A model generated the notes under the pieces. It did not search any database and was not told the origin of the DNA. It was given only the letters and a program-made list of their open reading frames with translations. Both the position numbers and the translations under genes were made by a program. DNA of 64,000 nt from positions 1 through 64,000 of the forward strand of contig JAYMGJ010000407.1 of NCBI GenBank assembly GCA_037178675.1. Reading direction: 5' to 3'. The stretch comes from Scleroderma bovista. Taxonomy: Eukaryota; Basidiomycota; Agaricomycetes; Boletales; Sclerodermataceae. Of the stretch, positions 51,035 through 64,000 are shown piece by piece (position 1 is the stretch's first letter; every line of letters begins with the position of its first letter).

Positions 51035-53314
51035 CTATGATGCTTTGTAAAACCATTTCTTGAGACTCGTCTGCCCAATGGCATCTACTGCCTTCTTCAC
51101 GGCTTCCCTTCCCACTAAACACCGACAACGCACGAATTCGGGGGCGATGTTCATCGAAGGACCAGCCACACCGAGGAACATACCTATTGCAAGCAGCCGC
51201 TCAAAACCCTGTGCAAACGCGTTGACGAAAGTACGCAGGATTCTCCACCATGAAGGACTTACAGTCATGAGGACCGCGCGAGTACACTTTGTCATTCCAA
51301 TGCTGCCCCCTTCTATTTGAACAGGTGCTGCTGCAGATGCACGCAGCTGTTCTTTGAAAGCTTCGTGCAGCATTTCAAACGTGATCACGTCGTGCCCGGC
51401 TGTTTGGGCATGTACCGCAGCGATAAGAAGACAAATAGAGGGATATGGCAGCACTTCACGAAGATATTAGGCCCGATGAGGTTTCCAAAAAGACATCCAA
51501 GTTCCTACAGTGAAGGTCCAAATATTGTGGGCGGCACTGGGCTGCCAGTGCAGAATTTATTGCAGACAAACTTGGAAACGGGGAAGCAGGCCGAAGCTCC
51601 GTTACCACCCTAATCTGGGTAAACATCAACACCCCTTCAAATGTTGAAGAGGGGAAGACAGGTTACTTACTAGCACCTTTTGCAACAGTCTAACATCACG
51701 CGTAAGAGAAAACGTGTCTTCGATCACTTCCGTGACTTTTTGGTCGTCAAAAAACTTCTCTACTGCAAGCCCCCACATATATTCCCATTCCTCTCCAGCG
51801 TCGATGGGTATGCAGAGCACTCTACGACTCAAGTTTATCCAGTAATGCGATTTAACAGGAGGGGCCGTTCGCAGCACGCGACCAGAAAATCGACTCTTCA
51901 CTCTCTTCTCGAGCAAGTTGACGGTATCTATTCGAGACGTAACACCGATGACAGCTAATCCATTATTCCCTTGTCCGACCCTGCAGCTTTGGACAGTGTC
52001 CAGAAGGCAATAAAGTAAAGATTGTCTTGCATGGTGTGCGAAAAGGTCAAATGCATCCAGGATCACGATCGTGGGGCGAGAAAGGGTAGGTAACAACGAT
52101 ATCAAGGCTGGGAGGTGAGATGGTGGCGGAAGAGAGGTGGATGGAATAGGGTCTAGGAACGGGTTCTGAGTTTCATCCTCGGTTTCTTCTATACCAGCTA
52201 GGAAGGATTTCCCTGTCTGCAGAGACAGTTGTTGTGCAACCTCGCGCAGAGCCAGTCGGTCATTTTGTTGTGTGTGACCTGACAAGCGGATCACAATTGG
52301 TTCGGTGGGCAGCGACTCGATGACTTGTTCAATGATCTTTGCAGTCAGGAATGAATACACCGCATGGTACTTTTAAAATAACCTTACCGACGTCTTTCCG
52401 CTTCCGCGTGGCCCAATCAATAGACAACTGTTTCCTTCTCCTCGTGTTACTGAACCGAGGAGCAGGTCTTGAAGCTGACGATATGTGGCGGCATTGGTGG
52501 ATAATTGTTCGTCATTACCGTCATCATCTACGAAAAAGTGAGAAGATGATTTCAGTGATGCAAGGATAGCACGCTGTTGAAGTCGTAGACACGGTCCCAA
52601 GTGCGGTGGAAGAATTTTTGGCAATTGCTTTGACAACTGAGCAGAAGACCGTCCAGCAGAATTCTTAGAAGGCGAGAGTTTCTTCGGACTTCTGCCAGGT
52701 GTGGTAGGTGTGCCTGAAACTGCACGAAGCAATTGTGGAAGCGTCTTCTGAGGTGATGCAGGGGGACGTCCTTTCGAGGGTGTCAATGGAAATGGGATGG
52801 GTTTCGGCATCGTAGAGGACATAATATCCGAATTTCCCCTCCTCGAGGGGGTCACAGGTGGCCTCAGCAGTGTTTCCCTGACACTTGCAGCGGCCGGGGA
52901 AGCTAGATCGCGCAGCTTTGAGACGAATTTTGGGGTGGTTATCTCTACACAGTCAAGAACCATTCGTGGAGTAGAAGGCTCAGCTGGTTTCAGCTTGGAG
53001 GATGATACAATGTTCAACTCATCGGCTTCTGGTGATTGTGGGCGTTTCATGTGGCGATCGTCTTGTCTGTCGTTTGGGGAAGAAGCTGAATCGCCTGTGT
53101 TCCCTGGATCTATGGGTGAATTTGAATGAGGTTTACGTCGCCGCGCGTGGGTGGCTTGGACTGCAGTGGGTTGTTCCTCTGTCGCAGGATCTCTTTTGCT
53201 GCCAGCTCGCACACGGCGCGCAGCGGTACGAGTGCCATTTCGACGTACCACACGCTTTGGAGGCGATGGTTCAGTAGCTGCGCTGCTATCCTCTGGTGCT
53301 TTGCGTTTTGGCAT
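51035..53314 (-). CDS. ORC4: origin recognition complex subunit 4
   Basis: AAA+ subunit of ORC, binding replication origins and loading MCM. The start at 53314 (MPKRKAPEDSSAATEPSPPK) opens a long basic disordered N-terminus of about 200 residues with many SP/TP sites (possible CDK targets). The AAA+ domain has Walker A GPRGSGKTS, split by an intron near 52370. It continues with VIRLSGHTQQNDRLALREVA, Walker B region TIVILDAFDLFAHHARQSLL, and LLEKRVKSRFSGR with the arginine-finger-type motif. The C-terminal winged helix reads HDVITFEMLHEAFKEQLR and ERLLAIGMFL, ending SLKKWFYKAS at 51035. In the Walker B position an Ala replaces the Glu found in human ORC4 (DEFD). Identity is clear. Confidence 0.93.
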
Positions 53315-53511
53315 CGAGACAAGGGCCTTGTCACACTCGCGTGGGTCACGCGACTGTCACGACGCTCCTCTCTGCGATGGGCTTCACTGGGTAGGGAACG
53401 GACACATCACTTGAACGGGTGTCGACTGACCGCATATTAGGTTGGCACGATGGATAAATCCTCCTACGTCTGGCTTAGAGCTTATAACCCAAAATATAAC
53501 CCGAAACCACC
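53315..53511. promoter_or_regulatory. divergent intergenic region ORC4 / MED20
   Basis: 197 bp shared by two outward-facing genes. AT-rich stretch CTTATAACCCAAAATATAAC at 53481-53500 lies directly before the MED20 ATG and could serve as a core promoter element for that gene. Confidence 0.45.
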
Positions 53512-54427
53512 ATGTTCGTAGCATTCTGCTGCACTACCAGTCGCTTGCTGCCTTCGACCGTTGACACCCCTCCCAGGGTCAAAATCGAGGAAGATGGAGT
53601 CTCAGCATCCGGTCTTACAGATCTACTCTCAGCTCCATCCAAGGGCTACAAGTCCCGTCTGAACGTTCGATGTGTGCGCTTACCATGAATGATCACGTCT
53701 TTGTCTTGCTCGAGGATCCAGGTGCCCCCACGCGGGCTGATGTTCTTGCGAATACTCAAATTGATGCGCCTCAAATGAGCGACGAGCAAGCGATGCCGCC
53801 TCATTATCGTACTACTTTCCTCACCCTTCGGCCACCTGGCGCTTTGGAGCAATTGCTCAGTCAGCTCAGTGCCCGCTGGATCCCTGTGAGGCAGAACATC
53901 GCGTCAACGCAACGATCACAAGGCACAGCCCAGCAACTTTCAGTTGAAGGACACATTTTTGCGATAGGCAACGACTGGCTCGTCCGTGTTGGGAACGTCG
54001 TACTTGCTGGAGGAGCCGTCAAGGGTATGTTGCTGGAAGTCAGTGACTCGTTTATCACATAGTCGTTATTTGACATATGCATATGCAGGCTGAATATCTC
54101 CCCCTCCCTGTGCTGCACTCGCAAGCTGCAGATGGCACATCTGATTTGATCTCCAATATGCTCCTCTCGGTGCTTCCGAATATCCGGGATGCGAAAACGG
54201 TTGCAGTTGCGGTCAGTGATTCGCAGTGGGAAGAGGTGTTGTGGAGCCGTGAAGAGGAGGAGAGGCAAAGTCAAGAGCAGGAACCGCCCGACAACCCCGA
54301 TGATATCTTCATGACTGGTGATGATGACCTTCCACTTCAAAAGCGAGGCGATTGGGTGGGTGTCGATAGGGACCGCAGGTCTGCGTTCTTGATTATTGGG
54401 GCTCTGAGGTCTGAGGGAATACTGTAA
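53512..54427 (+). CDS. MED20: Mediator complex subunit 20
   Basis: Head-module Mediator subunit with a TBP-like fold, pairing with MED18. The conserved core is clear: GRWSLSIRSYRST, MNDHVFVLLEDPGAPTRAD, PPGALEQLLSQLSARWIPVR, IGNDWLVRVGNVVLAGGAVK, and AEYLPLPVLHSQAADGTSDL. These are followed by VAVAVSDSQWEEVLW and a C-terminal acidic loop. The intron before AEYLP uses donor GTCAGT after KGMLLE. At the 5' end, the ATG at 53512 joins the core only if 53518-53576 (GTAGCA to TCCCAG) is removed, giving MFGQNRGRW. This start makes the protein about 30 residues shorter than related fungal MED20, so an earlier exon may be missing. Stop at 54427. Confidence 0.86.
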
Positions 54428-54591
54428 AGTACAAGCGAGTCGATACAATACTATTTGATCGAATTTGACTTGGGGTGTTTGCTTTGCGTGGTGACAACTC
54501 CTGCCAGTTGGTCCGACTCATCTCGACTCACAACTTCCTATTTGCAGGAACATTGCGTTGATGACACTGTTTAGCACACCCACTGAGACAA

Positions 54592-56445
54592 ATGGCATGG
54601 CAGGCTCACAATTTTCATGCCAGTATCCGCAGAACACCCACTTGTAGTTGCATTCGACGCTCCTTGACCACTGCACTACACTTCTACCAGAATCGCCAAC
54701 TAGACCTCTATGCATCCAAGCAAGCTCACAGGCTGAGTCTGCGGCAGCTCGTACTCTTATTCTTTCTCTCAGCATGCCGTTACTGACCGAGTGCAAGGTC
54801 TTCTTTGGGCGACACATGAACGAAGAGCGACTCATCAAGGTGTGATTCCTGCTCAAGTACTCTATACCTACGCTGAACACACTAGAGTGCCAATTATGTT
54901 CGAACAGAGCTACCCGTACGAATAGCGCACAGAATAAGAGATCTTCAGTCGCTTCCATATGTTGTGGTCACCCAACCAGAAGTGGCCAAAGTCTATGAGG
55001 TGAGCCGTTGGTTTATCGGTGGGAACGTATCGGTGCTCATGCTGTAGATGAAGTTGTACTGGTCTGCCTTCGACAAGTATTTACCTCATTGGTCTCTACG
55101 TCCCTTGAGCTGACACCCGCAAAGGTTTAGACGCTTCCCACAAGTTACGAATCTATCTGAAAACCAGGCCTTTTGTGACTTCCTGGGAAACATACTGGAC
55201 GAGCAGTGCGTTGGAGGTGTCTCAGGGATGAATCTGTTTGACATTACTGTCTTAGCGCACCCGTGATACCCACCTTAGTGCTGGGATTGTCGCTCTGTTC
55301 CCCTCATCTGCCTCCAGACTCTCTCGATTCCTTCATGAACCGCATGTTCATCTCTCGTATATCGCGCCGTGTGTTGGCTGAACATCACTTGGCGTTAAGC
55401 AAGACCCTGGGTCACAACTCTCTGGACTCGGAAGAGCCGCATGTTGGCATCATCTACACTGGCCTCGACGTGAAACGCAGCATCGAAAAGTGTGCAGACC
55501 TGCTCAGGGACCGCTTCCGCGATATTGAAGATGACAATGGGGAAGTTGTGCCCAGTAGAGGGTCGCCGATGGTGGTTATTGAGGGCCAGCTTGGCACCAA
55601 GTTTGCGTATATACGCGAACATCTAGAGTATGTTCCTATACGTCTGAATGGCACAAATTAATCGTGAGCCTACCAGGTACATCCTCTTTGAACTACTGAA
55701 AAATGTGAGATGTCTATCATACCTGGTTTGGAACATTCATCCCACCTGTTTCAGGCAATGCGAGCCACGAGACTGCAACACAAGCATGCTACTTCACTTC
55801 CTCCTATTTATGCCACTATCCTCGCAGGCGAAGACGATGTTAGCATCCGGATATCAGATCAAGGTGCGGTATGCATCATGATGTTGGGCCCACACATCAG
55901 CTCATCGTTTCCAGGCGGTGGACTGTCTTCGAACAGTATCGAATCACCGTCTGATCTTTTCTCGTTTTCCTATATTCGTAATGCCACGCGAATGCAAGAT
56001 AGCAAAATTGGAGCGCTGAGAAGTGCAAGTTCCAGGGGTGTGAGGGCGACTGTGGCCGAGCAGGTCGGAGGAGTAGAAGCTGGACGAGATCGGCCAGGCA
56101 AGGACCCCGAACAGGGAGCTGGTATTGCACCACACCAACGAATGGGCCTTGGGCTGCCTATGAGCAGCATTTTTGCGACGTGGGTTCTATTATCCAATCA
56201 AGGGATTTTGATTCATAACGTCCGGTCTCTAGATATTTCGGCGGGTCCCTGCAATTGGTGTCATTAGATGGATGGGGTGGGTTGTGACTCAGTGTGTTTG
56301 TGTCTGGCCCCGTGATGACGTTTCGCACAGGCACTGATGCTTTTCTGCGGTTGCCCAGGCTGGTAAGTGGAAGGAGCGAGCTGCACTGTATATGACGATG
56401 ACAGAGATGTCCAAGGGAACCAATCTCGAGGGCATCGAGGTATAG
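54592..56445 (+). CDS. mitochondrial pyruvate/branched-chain 2-oxoacid dehydrogenase kinase
   Basis: PDK/BCKDK-family kinase that inactivates a mitochondrial 2-oxoacid dehydrogenase by phosphorylating E1. The start at 54592 opens a mitochondrial-type presequence (NFHASIRRTPTCSCIRRSLT). The N-terminal four-helix domain has RLSLRQLVFFGRHMNEERL, PVRIAHRIRDLQSLPYVVV and the conserved HHLALSKTLG-type stretch (here EHHLALSKTLG). The GHKL ATP-binding domain has the N-box YILFELLKNAMRATR, then ISDQGGGLSSNSI (G1 box, joined over an intron at 55861-55914), and the G2 box RMGLGLPMSSIFATYFGGSL. The C-terminus is reached through three short exons and ends RLPRLGTNLEGIEV at 56445. Whether the substrate is pyruvate or branched-chain dehydrogenase is not decided; the C-terminal motif leans to the BCKDK/PKP1-like branch. 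Confidence 0.92.
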
Positions 56446-56954
56446 GACTGCTTGTGTACAGGAAGATCCCGGAGATTGCCAAGGCCTCCCCAAAAATAAC
56501 CTCCGGTGCTTGATGCAGTGCAATGTACTTCGTGATGGAACACGGAGTGCACAGGGTGCATTCGTCGTTGCCAAGTGGCCAGCTTTGAGGAGAGCGAGTA
56601 CACTTGGGTGTCATTCGTATTACTCGGAGAGAGGAAGGGGCAAATGTACCTTGAATGGATTACTTCCGAAACGGATTAGTATTCAGGCCGACGCAGTCCG
56701 AGAATGAGAGACCGGGGGATGGTGAACACAAGAGACAACGACGAGCTGGGTGCTTGGTGCGAGAACTGGTGCACGATGAAGTCGAGCAGTTATGTGGATG
56801 GTCCTTTACACTGGAGGGTGCTGTGCGATGAGTCGGACGCTGTGCCTGAATCCATGCTCTCACCTTCGCCGCCCGACAGGCGCTTTCTCCCTCTGCTATT
56901 GACCTCCATGACCGTGCTTGCTTTTATACCCTCACGAGTCGAATCCCTGCAGCG
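56446..56954. other. intergenic, no gene seen
   Basis: About 510 bp between two plus-strand genes. Several open frames on the minus strand (for example 56158-56574 and 56264-56614) overlap the kinase gene's last exons, disagree in frame, and show no family resemblance. Probably the kinase 3' UTR and the next promoter. Confidence 0.5.
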
Positions 56955-58067
56955 ATGAGCGACCCATACCTCCCCCCGCCCCCACCATACCAACAGTCCC
57001 CCGAAAATGATCAAAACATTACCGAATCCCTTCAACAGGCAGAGTTGTCAAAGAAAACGCCCATCCACGACAACAGCCAACATGCTGACTGGGAGAGTAC
57101 CAGAGAGTCCATCGCCTTGCAGAACAAGGCCTTGATGGAAGCTTCAGAACGGCCCCTTCGTGCAGAGAAGCTGCCTCCCCTACCATCTGGCCGTGGTCTC
57201 CGTGGTCCCCGACCTCTGCCACCACGCCCTGTGCATTCAAAGCCACAGAGCGCCCAGGGATCAGAGCCCCCTCGATTAAAGTCTATCCTGGAGGCCAAGA
57301 TGCATGAAGAAAGGGCGGAGGAACACTTACCACCTCCACCTCCGCCCTTCACACCCGTCGCCCCCAGTCTCGACGGTCCGCCCTATCAGGAGGTCGTCGA
57401 CACCTCGAATCCCTTTCTTCCCCAATCGGGCTCGCACCACTCCCTGTTTGATATACCGCGTCACAATCGTCGACCACATACATCACATTCTACAACCGAG
57501 ACCTCTCTCCCAAAACACAATAGCTCTAGCCCTTCACAAGGGAACACGAAGGCACAGAGCAGGTCTCGTGCCCGACTAGCGTTCGATCCCTCGGTCGCAT
57601 ATTCCCTCAATGATCAATGGAATAATATTAATGAATCCCGGGCCGCGAATCCCACTTTGTTGTATAGGTCAGTATTCAATACGGCGCAAAGCTACTCCTC
57701 CGTTGACATGCTTTTCTAGTTCTGCCGTGTCTTCTCATGTGCACCACACGACCCTGGGTCCTGGATCACTATATCCTTATGTGTCAGTAATCCCCCTTCT
57801 CCCCCAACTGTTGGTTTCTCATCCAGAGAATACAGCTCCGGCAGGACTTCCGCCTATTCACGCCCATCCCCTTTCTCAAGCAATGGGACGACTCTTACAC
57901 AGAGTGCTACAAGGCCAATATCATTGCAATCGACTTCGTCTCTTCCTATCAGCTCTCCAAGTTCAACTCATCTTCCTTGTCTTTCATCTCCGTCCGCGGC
58001 AGCGGCTAGACATGCAAGATGGGCAGCATCCGAATCTGACATTTCGCTGGACATTTATCGTGACTGA
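56955..58067 (+). CDS. Pro/Ser-rich hypothetical protein upstream of the NDR kinase
   Basis: No recognised domain. The ATG at 56955 starts MSDPYLPPPPPYQQSPENDQ. The first exon (to about 57667) encodes proline-rich, polar, disordered sequence with several SH3- or WW-type motifs (LRGPRPLPPRPVHSKP, HLPPPPPPF). A splice from GTCAGT in codon R|S to the AG before TTCTGCC gives SSAVSSHVHHTTLGPGSLYP. A second 44-nt intron (GTCAGT to ATCCAG, near 57785-57828) leads to a Ser/Thr-rich end (SLQSTSSLPISSPSSTHL) closing SESDISLDIYRD at 58067. The next gene starts only 190 bp on and is an NDR kinase. Since yeast Cbk1 carries a long low-complexity N-terminus, this could be an upstream part of the same transcript. 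Confidence 0.55.
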
Positions 58068-58257
58068 TTTCTTGCTTCGATGTCTCCTCGTAGTATGCCC
58101 CGTTGTACGACTATATATGACTATCAAACCTTTTTTGTACCCTATATACCCCCTGTAAATGGTAGTCAGACATGTAGCGCCCTCAATCCAAGTTGCCATC
58201 ACAACTCCCATATACTTGGTGAGACCGTGATATCACCATTGGTCCCGCCCTCCCACC

Positions 58258-60070
<1,813 letters not shown>

Positions 60071-60494
60071 ACTAAGTGGCTTGCCGCGTGGCGCGGTGCC
60101 CATACTTGAAGCCACTGGTTGGCTTGTACTCACATTATTCTAACGGTGTATGTGTGTTTTTTTACTGTGATGGAAGTCTACGAATTTGTAAACTGCTACT
60201 GGCAGGACGCATAGGAGTCCTGGTCTGGAACCATCTCTTGTGAAGCTACTAACTGTTCTTATTCGAATGTAACCTTGTTTGTACCGTCAGTTGTAGACCT
60301 GTACCCCTTTATGCCATGTTTGCATAGCCTTGCATTCTCCACTACGGCTCACTAAGTATGCCTCGAGCAACGTCGGATAGTCGCAAGATGGACTGTGCGT
60401 AAGAGCATTTTTCCTCGGACCGGCCGTCCAACAGGGCGGTCGATTTAGTATTTGTGTAGGACTAGACTAGTCGGTTGCTACACAATATTATCAC
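60071..60494. other. intergenic, no gene seen
   Basis: About 420 bp between the NDR kinase stop and the first DIM1-like sequence. No coding resemblance seen. A run of C then A (60499-60515) marks the edge of the DIM1 remnant. Confidence 0.5.
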
Positions 60495-61140
<646 letters not shown>

Positions 61141-61468
61141 CTAGGGATATCAAGCACGTAGTCCCTTTTTCCAGTCTGAAAATGCAATCGGTGAACTTGA
61201 TAGAAGATCAGTCAAGCACAGACCTGGACAAATTCTATCGTGTTAGCCATATTAGTTCGATAATGTACATACACGCATTTTACAACGCCCAAGTGGGCGA
61301 GAAGGGCTGCAATCTTGATTGCCACTTGATGATCAGCACTGACATCCTTTGGGTTGTTCAGCTGGTCCTTGCAGGAAGAAATTGGGGAGCAGTACAGCCA
61401 CTAACTCAGCTACTATTCAGATAGCATTACCTTTATTAAGGTTTTGTCAGGACATACTACGTCTTCAA
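61141..61468. other. spacer between DIM1 remnant and SPB4
   Basis: No recognisable DIM1 C-terminal motif or other coding sequence. One frame stays open to 61424, but its translation shows no family resemblance. The SPB4 promoter must lie within this stretch or the remnant itself. Confidence 0.5.
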
Positions 61469-63916
61469 ATGTCGCACTCGAATGCGTTTGCTGGTCTGTG
61501 GACATCCCTTCCGACATCCCTCACCCCATGGATGTATGTAAGTCAACATGGGTCTGTATCCTGTTCTAACGCTTTCCAGTCTCGATGTGATCAACGCAAT
61601 GGGATATACTCAAATGACCCCAGTGCAAGCGTCCACAATCCCTCTCTTTATGCAACATAAGGATGTAGTCGTCGAAGCTGTCACAGGCTCTGGGAAAACA
61701 CTAGCATTCGTTGTCCCGATACTTGAGCGTTTAATCAGGAGAGAATCTCGGTTGAAGAGGAATGAAGTTGGTGCTTTGGTTATCAGCCCGACAAGGTGCG
61801 ACAACGGGTAGCCAAAATAAATTATGTCGTCCTCACCTACTTGGGTACAGAGAGCTTGCCACTCAGATACATTCTGTTTTCAAGTTATTTCTGTCCTCTC
61901 AGCCAGGTTCACACTCTACATCTACAGAGGATGTAGACAATCAAAATGCATCTTTCCCTACTCCACTTCTTCTTATTTCGTCAGACCAGTCCTCCCCCGC
62001 ACAAGATATACAACGATTTCTAGAGACGGGTGCAGACATCGTTATAGGCACTCCAGGGCGGATGGAAGAATTTCTGATGGGCAAGGGCAAGACTGTCGTG
62101 AGTACAAAAGAGCTAGAGGTGTTAGTGCTTGACGAAGCAGATAGGTGAGCTATTCTCCTGTGCACAAATACTTTGCTAATTTTTCACTTTGTGAAGGTTG
62201 CTTGACCTAGGATTTAAAGATATACTTACACGCATCATCACGCACCTCCCAAAACAAAGACGGACTGGCCTGTTCAGTGCAACCATGACTGATGCCGATG
62301 CACTTTCGGACCTTGTACGAGCAGGATTGCGAAACCCCGCACGTATCGTGGTCAAGGTCCAAGCCAAAAAGTCTAAGAGGCCAGGTGTCGCTGGTGTGGA
62401 ACAGAAGGGGGAGATCATTGAGGAGAGACGCATTCCTGCAGGGTGTGTTCTTCTATACGTGGATCCCTATTCACACGACTTACATGTGAACTAGCCTTCA
62501 AACTTTCTATATCAATTGTTCCGTCTCCGAGAAGCTTGTACAGCTAGTGCGAGTCATCGAGCACGATATTGCAACACACCAATCGTCGCATTTTATTGTT
62601 TACTTTGCAACGTGTGCATGCGTGGACTATTTCTACAGAGTGCGCTATGACATTGTTTCTGTTCGCATTACTATTCTCACGAAAGAGCCAGGTCCTTCCT
62701 AAAGTCCTGTCGACGAATGCGAAGCCATACTCACTCCATGGCCACCTTCCCCCAACAGCCCGAACGCGTGCATTGACGTCCTTCTCTTCCTCTATATCAA
62801 GCTCTACCTCACCCTCGATACTCCTCGCCACGGATGTAGCCGCTCGCGGACTCGATCTCCCCAACGTAGACGTCGTGATCCAGTTTGACCCGCCATCCGA
62901 CCCCAAGGCGTTCTCCCACCGGTGCGGCCGTACAGCTCGTGCAGGGAAGAGTGGACGTGCCTACGTGTTTCTTTCTGGCAGAGAAATAGAGTACATCGGT
63001 AAGCACACTTCATTTAAATAATGACGCCAGGTCTACATGGTAGTCGCGGGTAGATTTTCTGGCAGTGCGTAAGATCCCCGTCCGACGGCATCCGTACATC
63101 AAGGAGGGTGGGACGTTGGAAATCGTCGATTCGAACGAAGCGCCTGAAGAAGATCCCTCGGTCGCAGAGTTTATCTCCAAGATCCGACAGGTTGTCCTTA
63201 CGGACCGCGCTCTGTATGACAAGGTCAGCTTGTGTCCCGGTTTGATCTTATCGACATTAATATTATTTTATTGCTTAGGCTGCCAAAGCCTTTGTTTCCT
63301 TCGTTCAGGCGTATTCAAAGCACGAAGCGTCGTACATCTTTCGGCTCAAAGACCTTGACCTGGTCGGCGTGGCTAAGGCGTTTGGGCTCCTGCGGCTACC
63401 ACGTATGCCCGAGTTCAAAGGTATCGACAAACAAGGATGGAAGGAGGCACAGGTAGACGTGAGTGAACAATGAATTTATTGGTCCGAGTATAGTCGATGA
63501 TGAGTATTGTGTCACAGTGGGACAATTACGCTTATGCTGAAAAGGCTCAGGAGGTTAAACGTCTTGAGTCCTCTTCGCGGAAACACGATGACCAAAAAGA
63601 ACGAGACGCTGCAGAAGCGCGTGCGGTTAAACGGAAGCGGAATGCTGCATGGAGCCAGCAGGTTGAAACGAAAGAGAAGAGGGATATGAGGAAAATCAAG
63701 AGGGAGAGGAAGCGGCAGTGGCTGAAGACACAGGTTGCTGGCAGCAGTACTGTTCAGGCAGGGGAAAAAACTGACGAAGATGGTGGTAATGGTGACGAGG
63801 ATGGGAGCAATGGCGACTGGGAAGAGCTCGCGAGGGAAGAGAGGATGGCGAAGAAAGTACGGAGGGGACAAGTAACACAAAAAGAGTTTGACGAAGCTTT
63901 TGCAGGGTTGGTTTAG
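61469..63916 (+). CDS. SPB4: DEAD-box RNA helicase SPB4 (DDX55)
   Basis: Nucleolar ATP-dependent RNA helicase needed for 60S subunit assembly. The start at 61469 gives [20 protein letters not shown]; splicing joins PW to [20 protein letters not shown] (Q motif). Then come motif I AVTGSGKT, Ia PTRELATQ (restored over an intron), TPGR, DEAD in VLDEADRLLDLGF, SAT in [42 protein letters not shown], and motif [12 protein letters not shown]. The SPB4-specific C-terminal extension has [18 protein letters not shown] and [12 protein letters not shown], followed by a highly charged basic coiled tail ([10 protein letters not shown]) and an end at 63916 ([12 protein letters not shown]). About 650 residues and eight introns. 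Identity is firm. Confidence 0.95.
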
Positions 63917-64000
63917 CGGACAGGAATGTGATCATTGCTGACGACTATTTGACATCAGACCTGATTGACGTTGTATCTTCCGCAACTCGTTTCCATTGAC

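Noticed and set aside
53560..53680. Apparent frameshift at the beginning of MED20
   Set aside because: The frame containing GRWSLSIRSYRST is open from 53565 straight into the conserved core, so no frameshift is needed; a short 5' intron explains the ATG.
56158..56614. Three overlapping minus-strand open frames after the mitochondrial kinase
   Set aside because: They cover the last exons of the real + strand gene and disagree in frame; no resemblance to any protein.

Overview
The window is nuclear DNA from a filamentous basidiomycete, most likely an Agaricomycete. Evidence: tightly packed genes on both strands, many canonical introns of about 45-60 nt, short or convergent intergenic gaps, and fungal-type proteins such as a Zn2Cys6 activator, verprolin and a Tgl-type lipase. 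I see no prokaryotic operons, CRISPR arrays, transposons, rRNA or tRNA. Gene models were spliced by eye, so internal exon borders are less certain than identities.

Layout. 0.4-8.2 kb: Zn2Cys6 factor (-), MED17 (+), RPL5 (-), RBM42-like RRM protein (+). 8.5-17.1 kb: CTNNBL1 (+), UTP15 (-), TCTP (+), protein disulfide isomerase (-), verprolin (-). 17.4-19.6 kb: an unrecognised multi-pass membrane protein (-). 20.2-31.7 kb: the very large TRA1 gene (+), followed tail to tail by a BRD8-like bromodomain gene (-). 33.8-43.2 kb: vacuolar aspartic protease PEP4 (+), DCAF-like WD40 protein (+), CTK1/CDK12 kinase (+), CSN4 (-). 43.6-50.8 kb: an unrecognised multi-exon gene (+), PUB-domain protein (-), Tgl4-type patatin lipase (-). 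51.0-56.4 kb: ORC4 (-), MED20 (+), mitochondrial PDK/BCKDK-type kinase (+). 57.0-63.9 kb: Pro/Ser-rich hypothetical (+), NDR/CBK1-type kinase (+), a decayed DIM1 copy (+), SPB4 helicase (+).

Most of the content is conserved housekeeping: Pol II transcription (MED17, MED20, TRA1, BRD8-like, CTK1), ribosome production (RPL5, UTP15, SPB4), splicing (CTNNBL1, RBM42-like), the cullin/COP9 system (CSN4, DCAF-like), replication licensing (ORC4), and secretory or lipid functions (PDI, PEP4, lipase). I did not find a convincing new multi-gene system. The points most worth a second look are the non-canonical GG-AG intron needed to read the NDR kinase, a GC-AG intron in TRA1, the DIM1 pseudogene, the symmetric introns inside both PDI active sites, the TRA1/BRD8 tail-to-tail pair, and two proteins without a recognised family.
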